Part shown: positions 1 to 8,460 of the stretch, piece by piece
How the letters are laid out: every line of letters starts with the position of its first letter
Position numbering within the stretch: the stretch's first letter is position 1
NCBI GenBank assembly: GCA_905147135.1
Contig: LR990045.1
Location: 17,832,173-17,896,172 of the forward strand
Direction: 5' to 3'
Length of the DNA: 64,000 nucleotides
DNA from: Blastobasis lacticolella
Lineage: Eukaryota > Arthropoda > Insecta > Lepidoptera > Blastobasidae
Notes under the pieces: model-generated
Told to the model about the DNA's origin: nothing
Seen by the model: only the letters and a program-made list of their open reading frames with translations
The model's database searches: none
Program-made: the position numbers and the translations under genes

Positions 1-1640
1 CCTCCCCGCACTCTGCCCTCACCGGCCCTAAGCACACATGTCGACTCAACTCAATTTTAGAGGAGGCTTTCATCCTTATGCTAAACAAATTGTTTATAGT
101 GTCGTGATGCTTAGAGATAATCTGGTCTGGGGCCCGTATTCCGCGGGCGTCGCGGTCGGCGAGCCCGCGGCCACGGTTTGCATTTTTATCAAGCATCGAC
201 GACAGCCACCAACATTTTATTTTGCGTGTTATAAATATGGAACTCGTGCTACGAACGCGCCGGATAGATACAACATTTTCATGCAAACTTTATTTTAGTC
301 TGCATGGCTTACTTGAAGTTACGTATGGACCTAATTAGGTAATTTTAATAATCCAGCTGTGAAGAAACATCATGCAGAAACCTTATCTAAAGCAATAGTA
401 AAATATATGTAGATGTTAAAAGGGAAAAATTCAAATTCCAATCTATTGATAATGTTGCTTGACCAAGACCTAAGACCAAGTCGCATTTTTTTGTCATGTT
501 TAAATTGGAATATCTGAAGGTGATTAAATTCCTTACAAAAGAAGGTGTTGCCTCAACCATTATTGAAAAAGAAAGCGAGATATCTAAGTCCTCATCGCGT
601 GCGAAGGAGCAAATAGAAAAAGATGATTTCGCGATGAACAATTAATCGCAATGACTGCGGAATTAAATATCGGCATTTTCTGCAAAAGTTGCGATAACAG
701 TATTTGACCATGTACAGTGTGATATTTTTTGTTGTTGGGCGGATGATAATTACGAAGTCTACGAGGAATTAAGTTCACACTAGTTTGGCATTCTAGTTTG
801 GCCGCGAGGAAACGGTGGATTAAATAGCGTGGATTATTTTTCATCTCCATAGTTTGCTACCGTGTAAGATTAATCTAAGCAATGTTGTTTGGGAAGACAG
901 TCTGTTTATGATGACAAATTCAGTTGACCCGTAGAGAAACTCATAAAAATCACAAAACCTACGGTCTTGAGAATTCATCATGAACATCTTCACCCTTCCC
1001 TACCCTACCCCTAACCCACCCCTACCTCTAATGCGTTAAACTTAGGGTAATTTTGATACACGAATCTAATCACCTAATCAAAACAATAATGTCGTGCCTA
1101 AGGTAAAAAAGGATATAAAGTGTCTTGTGGCCATTTCCACTAAACTTGTGGCCTAAGTTCCATCTTAATTACTTTCAACCAATCAGCAAGAATCAAATTG
1201 AGATAAGAAAGATCTCAGGCAATTCCTAAGTTTAGTGAAAACGGCAATTGATCTCGCAATGAAGAAAACATGGGCTCTGATACGTCCGTGTCCGTGTACG
1301 TCCGTGATCTGTACATACCTATATTATATATACCTTCCGTCATCTGAATGTATTAGGGTTGCCAGTAACACTGGGTATGTATTAAAGTGTAATGGGATGC
1401 AATAAATCGGGGCTTCCTAATCGCGCTCAGTCAATTTAACTACCTTCTCGGTGTCGTAACGTATTCAGATCGCATACAGACCACTCAGCGAAAATTAGAC
1501 ATATTTAACTATTAAAATTAGTCTTTTAATGTGATTCGTGGTATAAAATTTCAAGGTACGAAACACGTGGGAGGGTCCAAAAAGTTAAAAGTCGACCCTG
1601 TAAAGAAAAACGTCACTGTAGTATATGAAGTTATATTTTT
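1..1640. other. No gene recognised; short GC-rich patch
   Basis: No coding similarity is recognisable on either strand. A GC-rich patch at about 130-180 lies in otherwise AT-rich DNA, and an 86-codon open frame over it (38-298) matches nothing I know. A pyrimidine-rich CCCTACC-type tract lies at about 990-1030. The rest looks like ordinary intergenic sequence. Confidence 0.4.
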
Positions 1641-1649
1641 TTTTAACTA

Positions 1650-1815
1650 GCTGGCCCGCCGCGTCTTTCTTCGCATGTTGTCCTAGCCTATAAACCATTT
1701 TTATTCTCATAAATCACTGTGTCTATTGGTAAAACTGCATGACAATCTGTTCAGTAGTTTTTGAGGTTATCGCGAACAGACAGACAGAGACGGCGAGGGA
1801 TTTTGTGTTATAATA
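1650..1815 (+). repeat. Interspersed repeat, family C1
   Basis: This begins with a 'ggcccgccgcgtctttcttcgc'-type lead, followed by 'tataaacca', 'aatcactgtgtctattgg', 'ttcagtagtttttgag' and an acagacagacag run. The same order of blocks recurs at 52290-52455. Related but distinct blocks occur at 19722, 20905 and 35305 (family C2). The repetition is seen directly; the element class is not known to me. Confidence 0.5.
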
Positions 1816-2159
1816 TGTTGTGATATAGTTTCGGCTGACCTCTATACATATTTCGGATTGTTTATGAACATTTCTGTCCCTTTATCCTTTCAACTGGCAT
1901 TTTGCATTGCGTCTATACTGGTATGGCGGGCAAAATGGCGCCTAGAATTTTCATACACCGGTGTGACGGGCGCAAAATCTTTCCTAAATAAGGGTTGTAA
2001 AAATATTTAGCAGTTGAGCCTTCAAATAAGCAAAAAATGCAGCGTGCACTTAATTAATGAAATGTGACAGTGACAATTATTACCTGTCACTGTAACTGGA
2101 AAATATTCTACCCATTAAATCATACTTCAGCTTAGAAAATAAAAATAGTCGCTGGGGTT

Positions 2160-2265
2160 CACGACGTAGGCGTAGCGTAAACATAGCGAAGGCGTAGCGA
2201 AAGCGAAAGCGTAGCGTAAGCGTAGCGTAGGCCTAGCGTAGAGTAGGCCTAGGGCCTAGGCCTAG
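2160..2265. repeat. GCGTAGC minisatellite, block 1
   Basis: Imperfect tandem units around gcgtagcgta(a/g), ending in palindromic cctaggcc steps. A related block follows at 2343, after about 80 bp of non-repeat sequence. Confidence 0.7.
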
Positions 2266-2342
2266 GCTTGTGTGAAATACCTACAGAAGCTATTTCAGAG
2301 CACGATATTCGCTCACTTAGCTGCACACTCGAAATAAATTTT

Positions 2343-2512
2343 CGAAGGCGAAGGGAGGCGTAGCACAGACGAAGCGTAGCCCTAGCGTAGGAGTAGCATA
2401 AACGTAGCATAAGCGTAGCGTAGGTCTAATGTAGGGTAGGCTTAAGATAGGGATAAGGTAAGGTAGGGTAGTATGGATGTGGGATACGGTAGGGGTAGAG
2501 TTAATCAAATTG
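2343..2512. repeat. GCGTAGC/GGTAGGG minisatellite, block 2
   Basis: The first half repeats gcgtagc-type units as in the block at 2160. The second half drifts into ggtagggta-type units like the array at 55930. The - strand open frame across it is low-complexity and not a gene. Confidence 0.65.
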
Positions 2513-2644
2513 AAACCACACGAACGAAGACGCTTAAGGCAGCTAGTTTAAAATAAATTACTAACTTTAAATTAATTTTACTAGATCACACTTTAAATTA
2601 TCCACAATCGCGGACGCAGATCACTAATGATCAAGAGTGATGTT

Positions 2645-3150
2645 TACAGATGAATCGGAACGGAAGGTTTGAACTCCATCCGGATTCACGTAGGGTATGT
2701 GTTTGGCCAACATCTAGACCATTTTCGACACCCCCAGAAAGTCCACCCATATCAAGGTGGAATAATCATGGGCGGCGTAACTTGGCGGGAGGACTGGCTC
2801 CATTATTATTAATATTTAACTGCTGGAAATTTTTGTGATGATGTGCTGGGACGTGTAATCTTACCACACCGATTAGAAACGGAGCAAGGTTTTATATTGA
2901 TGACAGACGACAATGCACAAAGTGAATTCGCGGCACTAAACTGCCCTTCCCAGTTTCTGATTTATATCTTATTGAATTTGCGTGCGACATACTCCAGCAT
3001 AGTTTATTACGCAGTTTCCCGGAAAATATAAAGACTGAAGATGAAGTCATTGAGCTTTGAGAAGAAGTATTTGGAGCCATCCCATAGGAAGTCATCACGT
3101 GGATTTTGAGCCTGCCAAACGCTGCCAATGCGTGATCAAATTCCGCAGTG
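2645..3150 (+). pseudogene. Degenerate Tc1-like transposase
   Basis: Conceptual translation in several frames gives blocks typical of Tc1/mariner transposases in the right order: FTDES, then LHPDSRRV.VW, then a MGG-type block, DDVLGRVILPHRL, TDDNAQ (the second catalytic region), and a tail reading FPENIKTEDEVIEL. Frames switch at least three times and stops interrupt it, so no functional protein can be made. No terminal inverted repeats were identified. It is a fragment of an old DNA transposon. Class confidence is good; the exact family is not resolved. Confidence 0.7.
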
Positions 3151-3271
3151 CTTTTATAGAGTGTAATTAAAAGGTATCGACCATAAATAAGACACATCGG
3201 CTAGTTTCGGCTTCGTATTTACTCAGACACGTACGAGACGCAGAGACGACGCTCTAGAAATATAAAAAATT

Positions 3272-3612
3272 AACATGGCGTTAATGTCCCGGTTGTGCTC
3301 GCGCGCTTGAGGGCCCGGGGTCCGCCGTGACCATGATAAAGGATTTGGCAGGTCAGGTAATTACAGTGGAGCGATTGCCAGCTGACCTCCATGACCAGGG
3401 GAACCTGACCAGATTGGATCAGGGTTACACATCCAATCGCCTGAATGTGCAGGTTGCATCACGATGTTTTCCCTCACCGTAACAGCATCGGTTAGTAACT
3501 AATGTACATAACTCAGAAAACAGTTATTGGTACATAGTCGGAGCGGGATTCGAACCCGGGACCTCTGGCTTCGTCGATTCGGATACTCTAACCGCTCGGC
3601 CACCGAAACTCT
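3272..3612 (-). mobile_element. tRNA-derived SINE, family A
   Basis: On the - strand the head at about 3540-3605 resembles a tRNA, with A-box-like 'ggtggccgagcggttag' and B-box 'gggttcgaatcccgc'. A body follows that is shared with the copies at 13305, 24461, 25240, 57847 and fragments elsewhere; it includes 'gtgagggaaaacatcgtgatg' and 'tggatcatggt'. The acceptor-stem halves do not pair and the 3' body continues, so this is a SINE and not a tRNA gene. Confidence 0.8.
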
Positions 3613-4322
3613 AGAAAGATGATTTTAATTTATTGTTTCAAAATCGTTTCAACGATTAGGTGTGCATTATTTATGGCCGATACCAGTACGCTACTCCTGT
3701 ACATCATAATTTTAAAGTTAAAATGTATTTACTTCTATTTAAAAGTAAAAATTAATGTGAGCTTTTTGTATATATGTATGTATTAATAAATGTCTGTATT
3801 ACTGATTACCTTGTTTACATAACAAACGCGCAGTCATTAATATTATCGCACTACATCCCTTAGCAGATACGTAATTAAAATACTGTCTCATTAAGCGAAT
3901 ACATCGAAAAGAAGTTACATTTATCACTATTATGCGCAGTGCAGCGGCGCAGGTCATTAAAGTGATTTGTTTGGCTCACAGCAGTATAATTGCCACATTC
4001 GTCGGCGAAAACTAGTTGTGAAACAATAAATGGCCCCGGTTTCCGCGCCTTGTTCCATTCCATACCTACACCGAAATGCTGTTTCACAGTCTGCGAAATT
4101 AATGCAATTATTGCTAAAGGAAACGCCGAACAGATACAATGCCGAGAATACAGGAGACTGCAACGCCAACTAAATGTTAAGATTATTGTTACATTTCTTA
4201 AGTAACAAGTTAGTCCAGCAACTCCTTCAGAAATAAGAATGAGGTCCTTCCTGTTAGTCTTTTTAATCCCGAGTAAAAATATTTTTTATAAGTTTTTTTC
4301 GCAATTTACGCGAGTGACGTAC
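3613..4322. other. No gene recognised
   Basis: AT-rich sequence with two short overlapping open frames of about 70 codons and no recognisable domain. No tandem or inverted structure was noticed. Confidence 0.4.
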
Positions 4323-4473
4323 TACAGGATGTTACATAATATATGTATGAAGCCGTAAACTGGATGAAGTGCTAAACATATAAAACGATAGGTACAATTG
4401 TACCTATCGTTTTAATACGTTTAGCACTCCATCCAGTTCACGGCTTCATACACATAGTATATAATACCCTGTA
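4323..4473. mobile_element. Palindromic foldback MITE (151 bp)
   Basis: The two halves are near-perfect inverted copies centred at 4397/4398 on ggtacaattgtacc. Outer ends are tacagg.tgtta and its complement taacaccctgta-like. The mirrored blocks are tatgaagccgt, aactggatg.agtgctaaa and aaacgataggtacaa. A transcript would fold into a stem of about 70 bp. The flanking TA on both sides suits a TA target duplication, but that is also part of the palindrome. Confidence 0.75.
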
Positions 4474-4912
4474 TATTTAAAATACTACCATATATTTAAC
4501 ATAGATTTAGTACTCTGACAGACTGATAGATAGACTGACATAGATAAAAACAGTCATTTTATTAACCTACATCAGCATCGATTAATCCCATACAAATTCA
4601 TCAAACAGCCTATACAAGACAGAAGCCGACCAACCATTCATACAATAAGCGTGCTTGACAAAAATTCGCGAGAATGACGTAATGGGGTGACGTCACACAA
4701 GTACCAACCCGACACCCAAAAAGTTTGACCGAAAGGAAACCGCCCATCAGGTTGTGACGGTCCCGATTCTATTGATGTTGTAATTCTAAGAATTATCGAC
4801 TCTTTTTCGTTGACGTATCTAACGAAATAGAATAGATACATAATTTTCCATTCCACCCAAGAGGCACATTGTCTGAACCCATAAAGCATAGAACCTCTAT
4901 AGATTATAGTGC

Positions 4913-4928
4913 GAACCACAATAAACCT
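4913..4928. repeat. Target-site duplication, 3' side of R1 element
   Basis: The 16-bp sequence gaaccacaataaacct is repeated exactly at 11044-11059. The last t could equally belong to the poly(T) run. Confidence 0.85.
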
Positions 4929-4947
4929 TTTTTTTTTTTTTTTTTTT
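4929..4947 (-). other. Poly(A) tail of the R1 element
   Basis: An uninterrupted T run on the + strand directly follows the target duplication. It marks the 3' end of the reverse-transcribed RNA. Confidence 0.85.
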
Positions 4948-5301
4948 ATCGTCAGGAAATTCTTTTACGAATCCCCATCCGCGGGGAAGCGGAATGGGGT
5001 ATGTGGGGCTCACCCGTCGTGATGTACGGACGGTCCTACCCACTAAAACCTGACGGTGTCCTTCTAGCCGCATACTGGCAGAGCCACGGTACCTGCGCAG
5101 AAAGCTCTACGTATTACCCCGATGACTCCGCCGGCGGATCTCGCAGTATGCGAGCCAATACTCGGGGAGTGAGCTTTAGGCTCACTCCCAAAACAACACG
5201 CTATTGTGACGTGCCTGGACACAGCGGCACGTCAAACCATCTCGGGAGCCAGTCATTACATGAGCGGCAGATGATCCCTACATCTACCGCTCAGGCTCCC
5301 A
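4948..5301 (-). other. 3'UTR of R1 element with hairpins
   Basis: Perfect inverted repeats lie at 5165-5174/5180-5189 (gggagtgagc) and 5207-5215/5226-5234 (tgacgtgcc). A compound one lies at 5244-5300, with gggagcc/ggctccc enclosing tgagcgg..cagatg/catct..accgctca. In non-LTR elements the 3'UTR structure is commonly what the element's own reverse transcriptase recognises; that role is inferred here. Confidence 0.6.
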
Positions 5302-8300
5302 TTAAGGGGGAAGGTGGCGCACATATTCGCGCCTCCTGCGCCCGGCTCTCCGGCGGCGTATCGGGTTCGCGAAGGCATCGCCCTCCCTCACCCGTTCCGC
5401 CGCCTCCTTCTGCGAGATCACTATCTCGCAGAAGTTCACCATTGCTGCCCATGACCTCTCGCTATCGACCATGGATTTAACCACGGCTGGTAGCGAGAGG
5501 TCGGCTCCCACCACTTCAACGAGCGCCGCACGCGGCGCTGCCCACTCCGGGCATTCCTCCAAAGTGTGCTGTGCCGAGTCTTCAGCACAGCCGCAGTGGT
5601 GACAGCACGTCGTTTCCTCCCTCCCGGCGATATTACACAGGAACTTTCCAAAGCAACCGTGCCCGGAGAGCACCTGCACCAGCCGGAAGGTGAGCGACCC
5701 TCTTCTGCGATCCACCCATGCTTTTAGTACGGGACGGATGGCCTCCACCGTGCGCCCTCCAGCGCTAGGTGCCTCTAGTTGTACCGCCCATACGCGGAGG
5801 GCCTGCTCACGGGCGTCCTGCCGCCACTGTGTCGCCTCTTGGCGCACCGGTTCCACTCCGTCGCGGCGTACCTCAGCTGTTCTGCGGTACATGTGTGCCA
5901 GGATCTCCGCTTCTAGATACCAGGGCAGGGTGCCCGCTAATACACATGCCGCCTCGTGCGATATCGTCCTGTATCCACGAATCGCCTTGACCGCAATCAC
6001 TCGTTGTGACCTCCGCAAAAAGGCCTTATTTGCAGCAGTCAGCGCATCAACCCATATTGGTGCCCCATAGAGAGCCATAGATCCAATCACCCCCATGTAC
6101 AGCCTGCGGCAAGCCGCATTTGGCCCTCCCAGATTGGGCAATAGACTGCCGAGTGCGTTAGCAGCCTTCACTAGTTTCGGCGATAGGCGTCGGAAATGTT
6201 CACGGAACGTCCACCGGCTATCCAAGACGATTCCCAGATATGGAATCGCCGGTAGCACGGCGATTTGGACCCCTCCCACCATTATGGACGCTCCGCGGGG
6301 TGGCGCTTTCCGAGGCCCGTGAAAGCACACGGCCTCAGATTTGTTCAGGGCCACCTCCAGACCTAAGCCCCTTATCCGGCTCACTGCTTCGGCGACTCCC
6401 GCGGTGGCGAGGATACTGGCCTCCCTGAAGTCACGACCTTTTGCTGTGACGAGTGTATCGTCGGCATAACAGGTCAGCTCTACACCTCGAAGGGTTTCGC
6501 CTCGGAGCACGAAATCGTATCCGATGTTCCACAGGAGTGGTCCGAGGACTGATCCTTGTGGAACACCGCACACCATTGCTCTCTGGTGTTCACCATCCTG
6601 GGCCTGATAGGTCACAACTCTATCGGACAGGTACGACGCTATAATGCGGCGCAGGTACAAGGGCACCCTAAAGAATGAGAGTGCCTCCATGATGCATGTC
6701 CAGGGCAAGGTATTAAAGGCATTGGCGATGTCTAACGAAACCGCCAAGACCACCTCGTTCTGGGAGACTGCTTCCTCAGCCAGCGTCCGAACGCGCTTGA
6801 TCGCGTCGATGGTCGATCTGCCCGCTCGGAAGCCAAATTGCTTCTCCGATAAGTCGGGCCCTATTAGTGTCATGTGCTGGACGAGCCGGTTCGCAATGAT
6901 ACGCTCGAAGAGCTTGCCCGCCTCATCCAGCATCACAAGGGGCCGGTATCCTGACGGAGAGTCTGCTGGCCGGCCATTTTTTTGCAGGAGAACCAAGCGT
7001 CCGTTCTTCCACGGTCTCGGGAAAACACCCTGTTCGAGGCATGCTGTGAAGAGTCCACGAAGCCTCGGCTCAAGAGCATCTAATGCCAGGACCCAAGCCT
7101 TGCCAGGAATTCCATCCGGCCCGGGAGCAGTATTCTTGGCGCGCAGTCTTAATACTGCAGCTGCCAACTCACCAGGCGTCACCTCTGGCGGAGGGTCTTC
7201 AACAAAAACCGCCGTAGGTTGTTCCATCGATGGGGGTGTGGGTTCCGCTCTGCTGGGAAATAACACCGATAGCACCCTCTCAAGGAAATCAGGTTGGAGG
7301 GTTTGAGTCAATGGTGGAGTCCAGGAGCGGAGCTTTCCTCTTACCATGCGGTAAGGGCGACCCCATGGGTCGCGATTCAACGATGCGAGCATTTCTTCAC
7401 GGGCTATCCTTTTTGCTCGGCTGATGGCCGCTTGGAGCGCCTTCTTCCGTTCTCTGTATGTTGTTAAGCGAAGATCCTCTTCGTCCACGTTTCGACGCGG
7501 CCACCTTCTACATCTGGTGTATTGGCGACGTGCGGCCATACAGTCTTCACGCAATTGTGCGATTTCAGCAGTCCACCAGTACACCTGGCGTTTAGGGGCG
7601 AATGGTTTGGATCGAGGCATCGCCGCATCGCACACGTGCGTCATTGCCTCCCGGAACCACTCAGCCTCTTCCTCGACGTCTATGTGGCCGTTAGGTGCTG
7701 GAACCCAAGCTTGGACCTCCGCTGCTGTGGCAAGGATCTCCGAGTCGAGTCGCTTGAGGGCCCAACGTGGACCAGTTGGTACCGGCATTGACCTGTGTAG
7801 GTTGTTTGGGCTGACCTGGAGAGCAGAGAAGTCCCACCGGATGTACCGGTGGTCTGACAGAGTCTCGATGCTTTCCACGACTACCCAGTTCTCAACACGG
7901 CGTGCTAAAGCATGGCTAGCGAATGAAATGTCCACTGTCGAGCCGCCTTGATGACGTACGCATGTCTCCACCGTTCCCCTGTTGAGCAAGGACAGAGCGT
8001 TTGAGATGGCCCACTCCTCCAAAGCTGCGCCACGCGCATCTGTAGCTGGAGAACCCCAAGCCGTGCACTTGGCGTTAAAGTCTCCCGCCAAAAGCACAGG
8101 AACAGGATGATTTTGACCAATTAAGGCTCCGATCCGCGCCAATAGATCCTCAAATTCGACTAGATGTCGATTTGGAGAAAAATAGACCCTTATGGTCATG
8201 AATCCCCTCAGTTTTACGGCCACGAAGCCATCTCCTCTTATGACTTGGTCATATGGTTGTGAGCTCGGTGGGATGATAATTGCCACCGACTCTTGGTAAT

Positions 8301-8460
8301 CGCTCGCCCACATGTGCTCGCCCACATGTGCCTGCTCAGGCACAATGTACGGCTCGGAGATAATGGCTATGTCGATAGACCACTGCATCAAGGTATGAAC
8401 CAAAAGATCTTGGGCCCTGATGCAATGGTTTATATTCGCCTGGAGAAAATGGAGGGCCAT
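5302..8460 (-). CDS. R1-clade ORF2: endonuclease and reverse transcriptase
   Basis: This 1052-aa protein nicks target DNA and copies element RNA from the nick. Residues 1-220 are an APE-type endonuclease starting ALHFLQANINHCIRAQDLL, with AGDFNAK near 125 and the catalytic SDHRYIRWD near 201. The reverse transcriptase spans about 430-740: [46 protein letters not shown], and the catalytic CYADDTLV at about 663-670. Near 950 is the C-terminal C..C...H....C knuckle typical of the clade. Catalytic motifs look intact and there is no internal stop. The start ATG at 8460 overlaps a TAA in another frame (TAATG), the arrangement R1-clade elements use to couple ORF1 and ORF2 translation, so this start is well supported. 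The long open frames on the opposite strand here are shadows. Confidence 0.93.
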   Translation of the reverse strand: MALHFLQANINHCIRAQDLLVHTLMQWSIDIAIISEPYIVPEQAHVGEHMWASDYQESVAIIIPPSSQPYDQVIRGDGFVAVKLRGFMTIRVYFSPNRHLVEFEDLLARIGALIGQNHPVPVLLAGDFNAKCTAWGSPATDARGAALEEWAISNALSLLNRGTVETCVRHQGGSTVDISFASHALARRVENWVVVESIETLSDHRYIRWDFSALQVSPNNLHRSMPVPTGPRWALKRLDSEILATAAEVQAWVPAPNGHIDVEEEAEWFREAMTHVCDAAMPRSKPFAPKRQVYWWTAEIAQLREDCMAARRQYTRCRRWPRRNVDEEDLRLTTYRERKKALQAAISRAKRIAREEMLASLNRDPWGRPYRMVRGKLRSWTPPLTQTLQPDFLERVLSVLFPSRAEPTPPSMEQPTAVFVEDPPPEVTPGELAAAVLRLRAKNTAPGPDGIPGKAWVLALDALEPRLRGLFTACLEQGVFPRPWKNGRLVLLQKNGRPADSPSGYRPLVMLDEAGKLFERIIANRLVQHMTLIGPDLSEKQFGFRAGRSTIDAIKRVRTLAEEAVSQNEVVLAVSLDIANAFNTLPWTCIMEALSFFRVPLYLRRIIASYLSDRVVTYQAQDGEHQRAMVCGVPQGSVLGPLLWNIGYDFVLRGETLRGVELTCYADDTLVTAKGRDFREASILATAGVAEAVSRIRGLGLEVALNKSEAVCFHGPRKAPPRGASIMVGGVQIAVLPAIPYLGIVLDSRWTFREHFRRLSPKLVKAANALGSLLPNLGGPNAACRRLYMGVIGSMALYGAPIWVDALTAANKAFLRRSQRVIAVKAIRGYRTISHEAACVLAGTLPWYLEAEILAHMYRRTAEVRRDGVEPVRQEATQWRQDAREQALRVWAVQLEAPSAGGRTVEAIRPVLKAWVDRRRGSLTFRLVQVLSGHGCFGKFLCNIAGREETTCCHHCGCAEDSAQHTLEECPEWAAPRAALVEVVGADLSLPAVVKSMVDSERSWAAMVNFCEIVISQKEAAERVREGDAFANPIRRRRAGRRRREYVRHLPP

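Noticed and set aside
4869..5480. 203-codon + strand frame
   Set aside because: It starts in the flank, reads through the poly(T) as poly-Phe and continues antisense to the R1 3'UTR and ORF2 end.
6644..7306. 220-codon + strand frame
   Set aside because: It lies antisense to the well-supported R1 ORF2 and has no recognisable domain. All + strand frames over 5302-10753 are treated as shadows.
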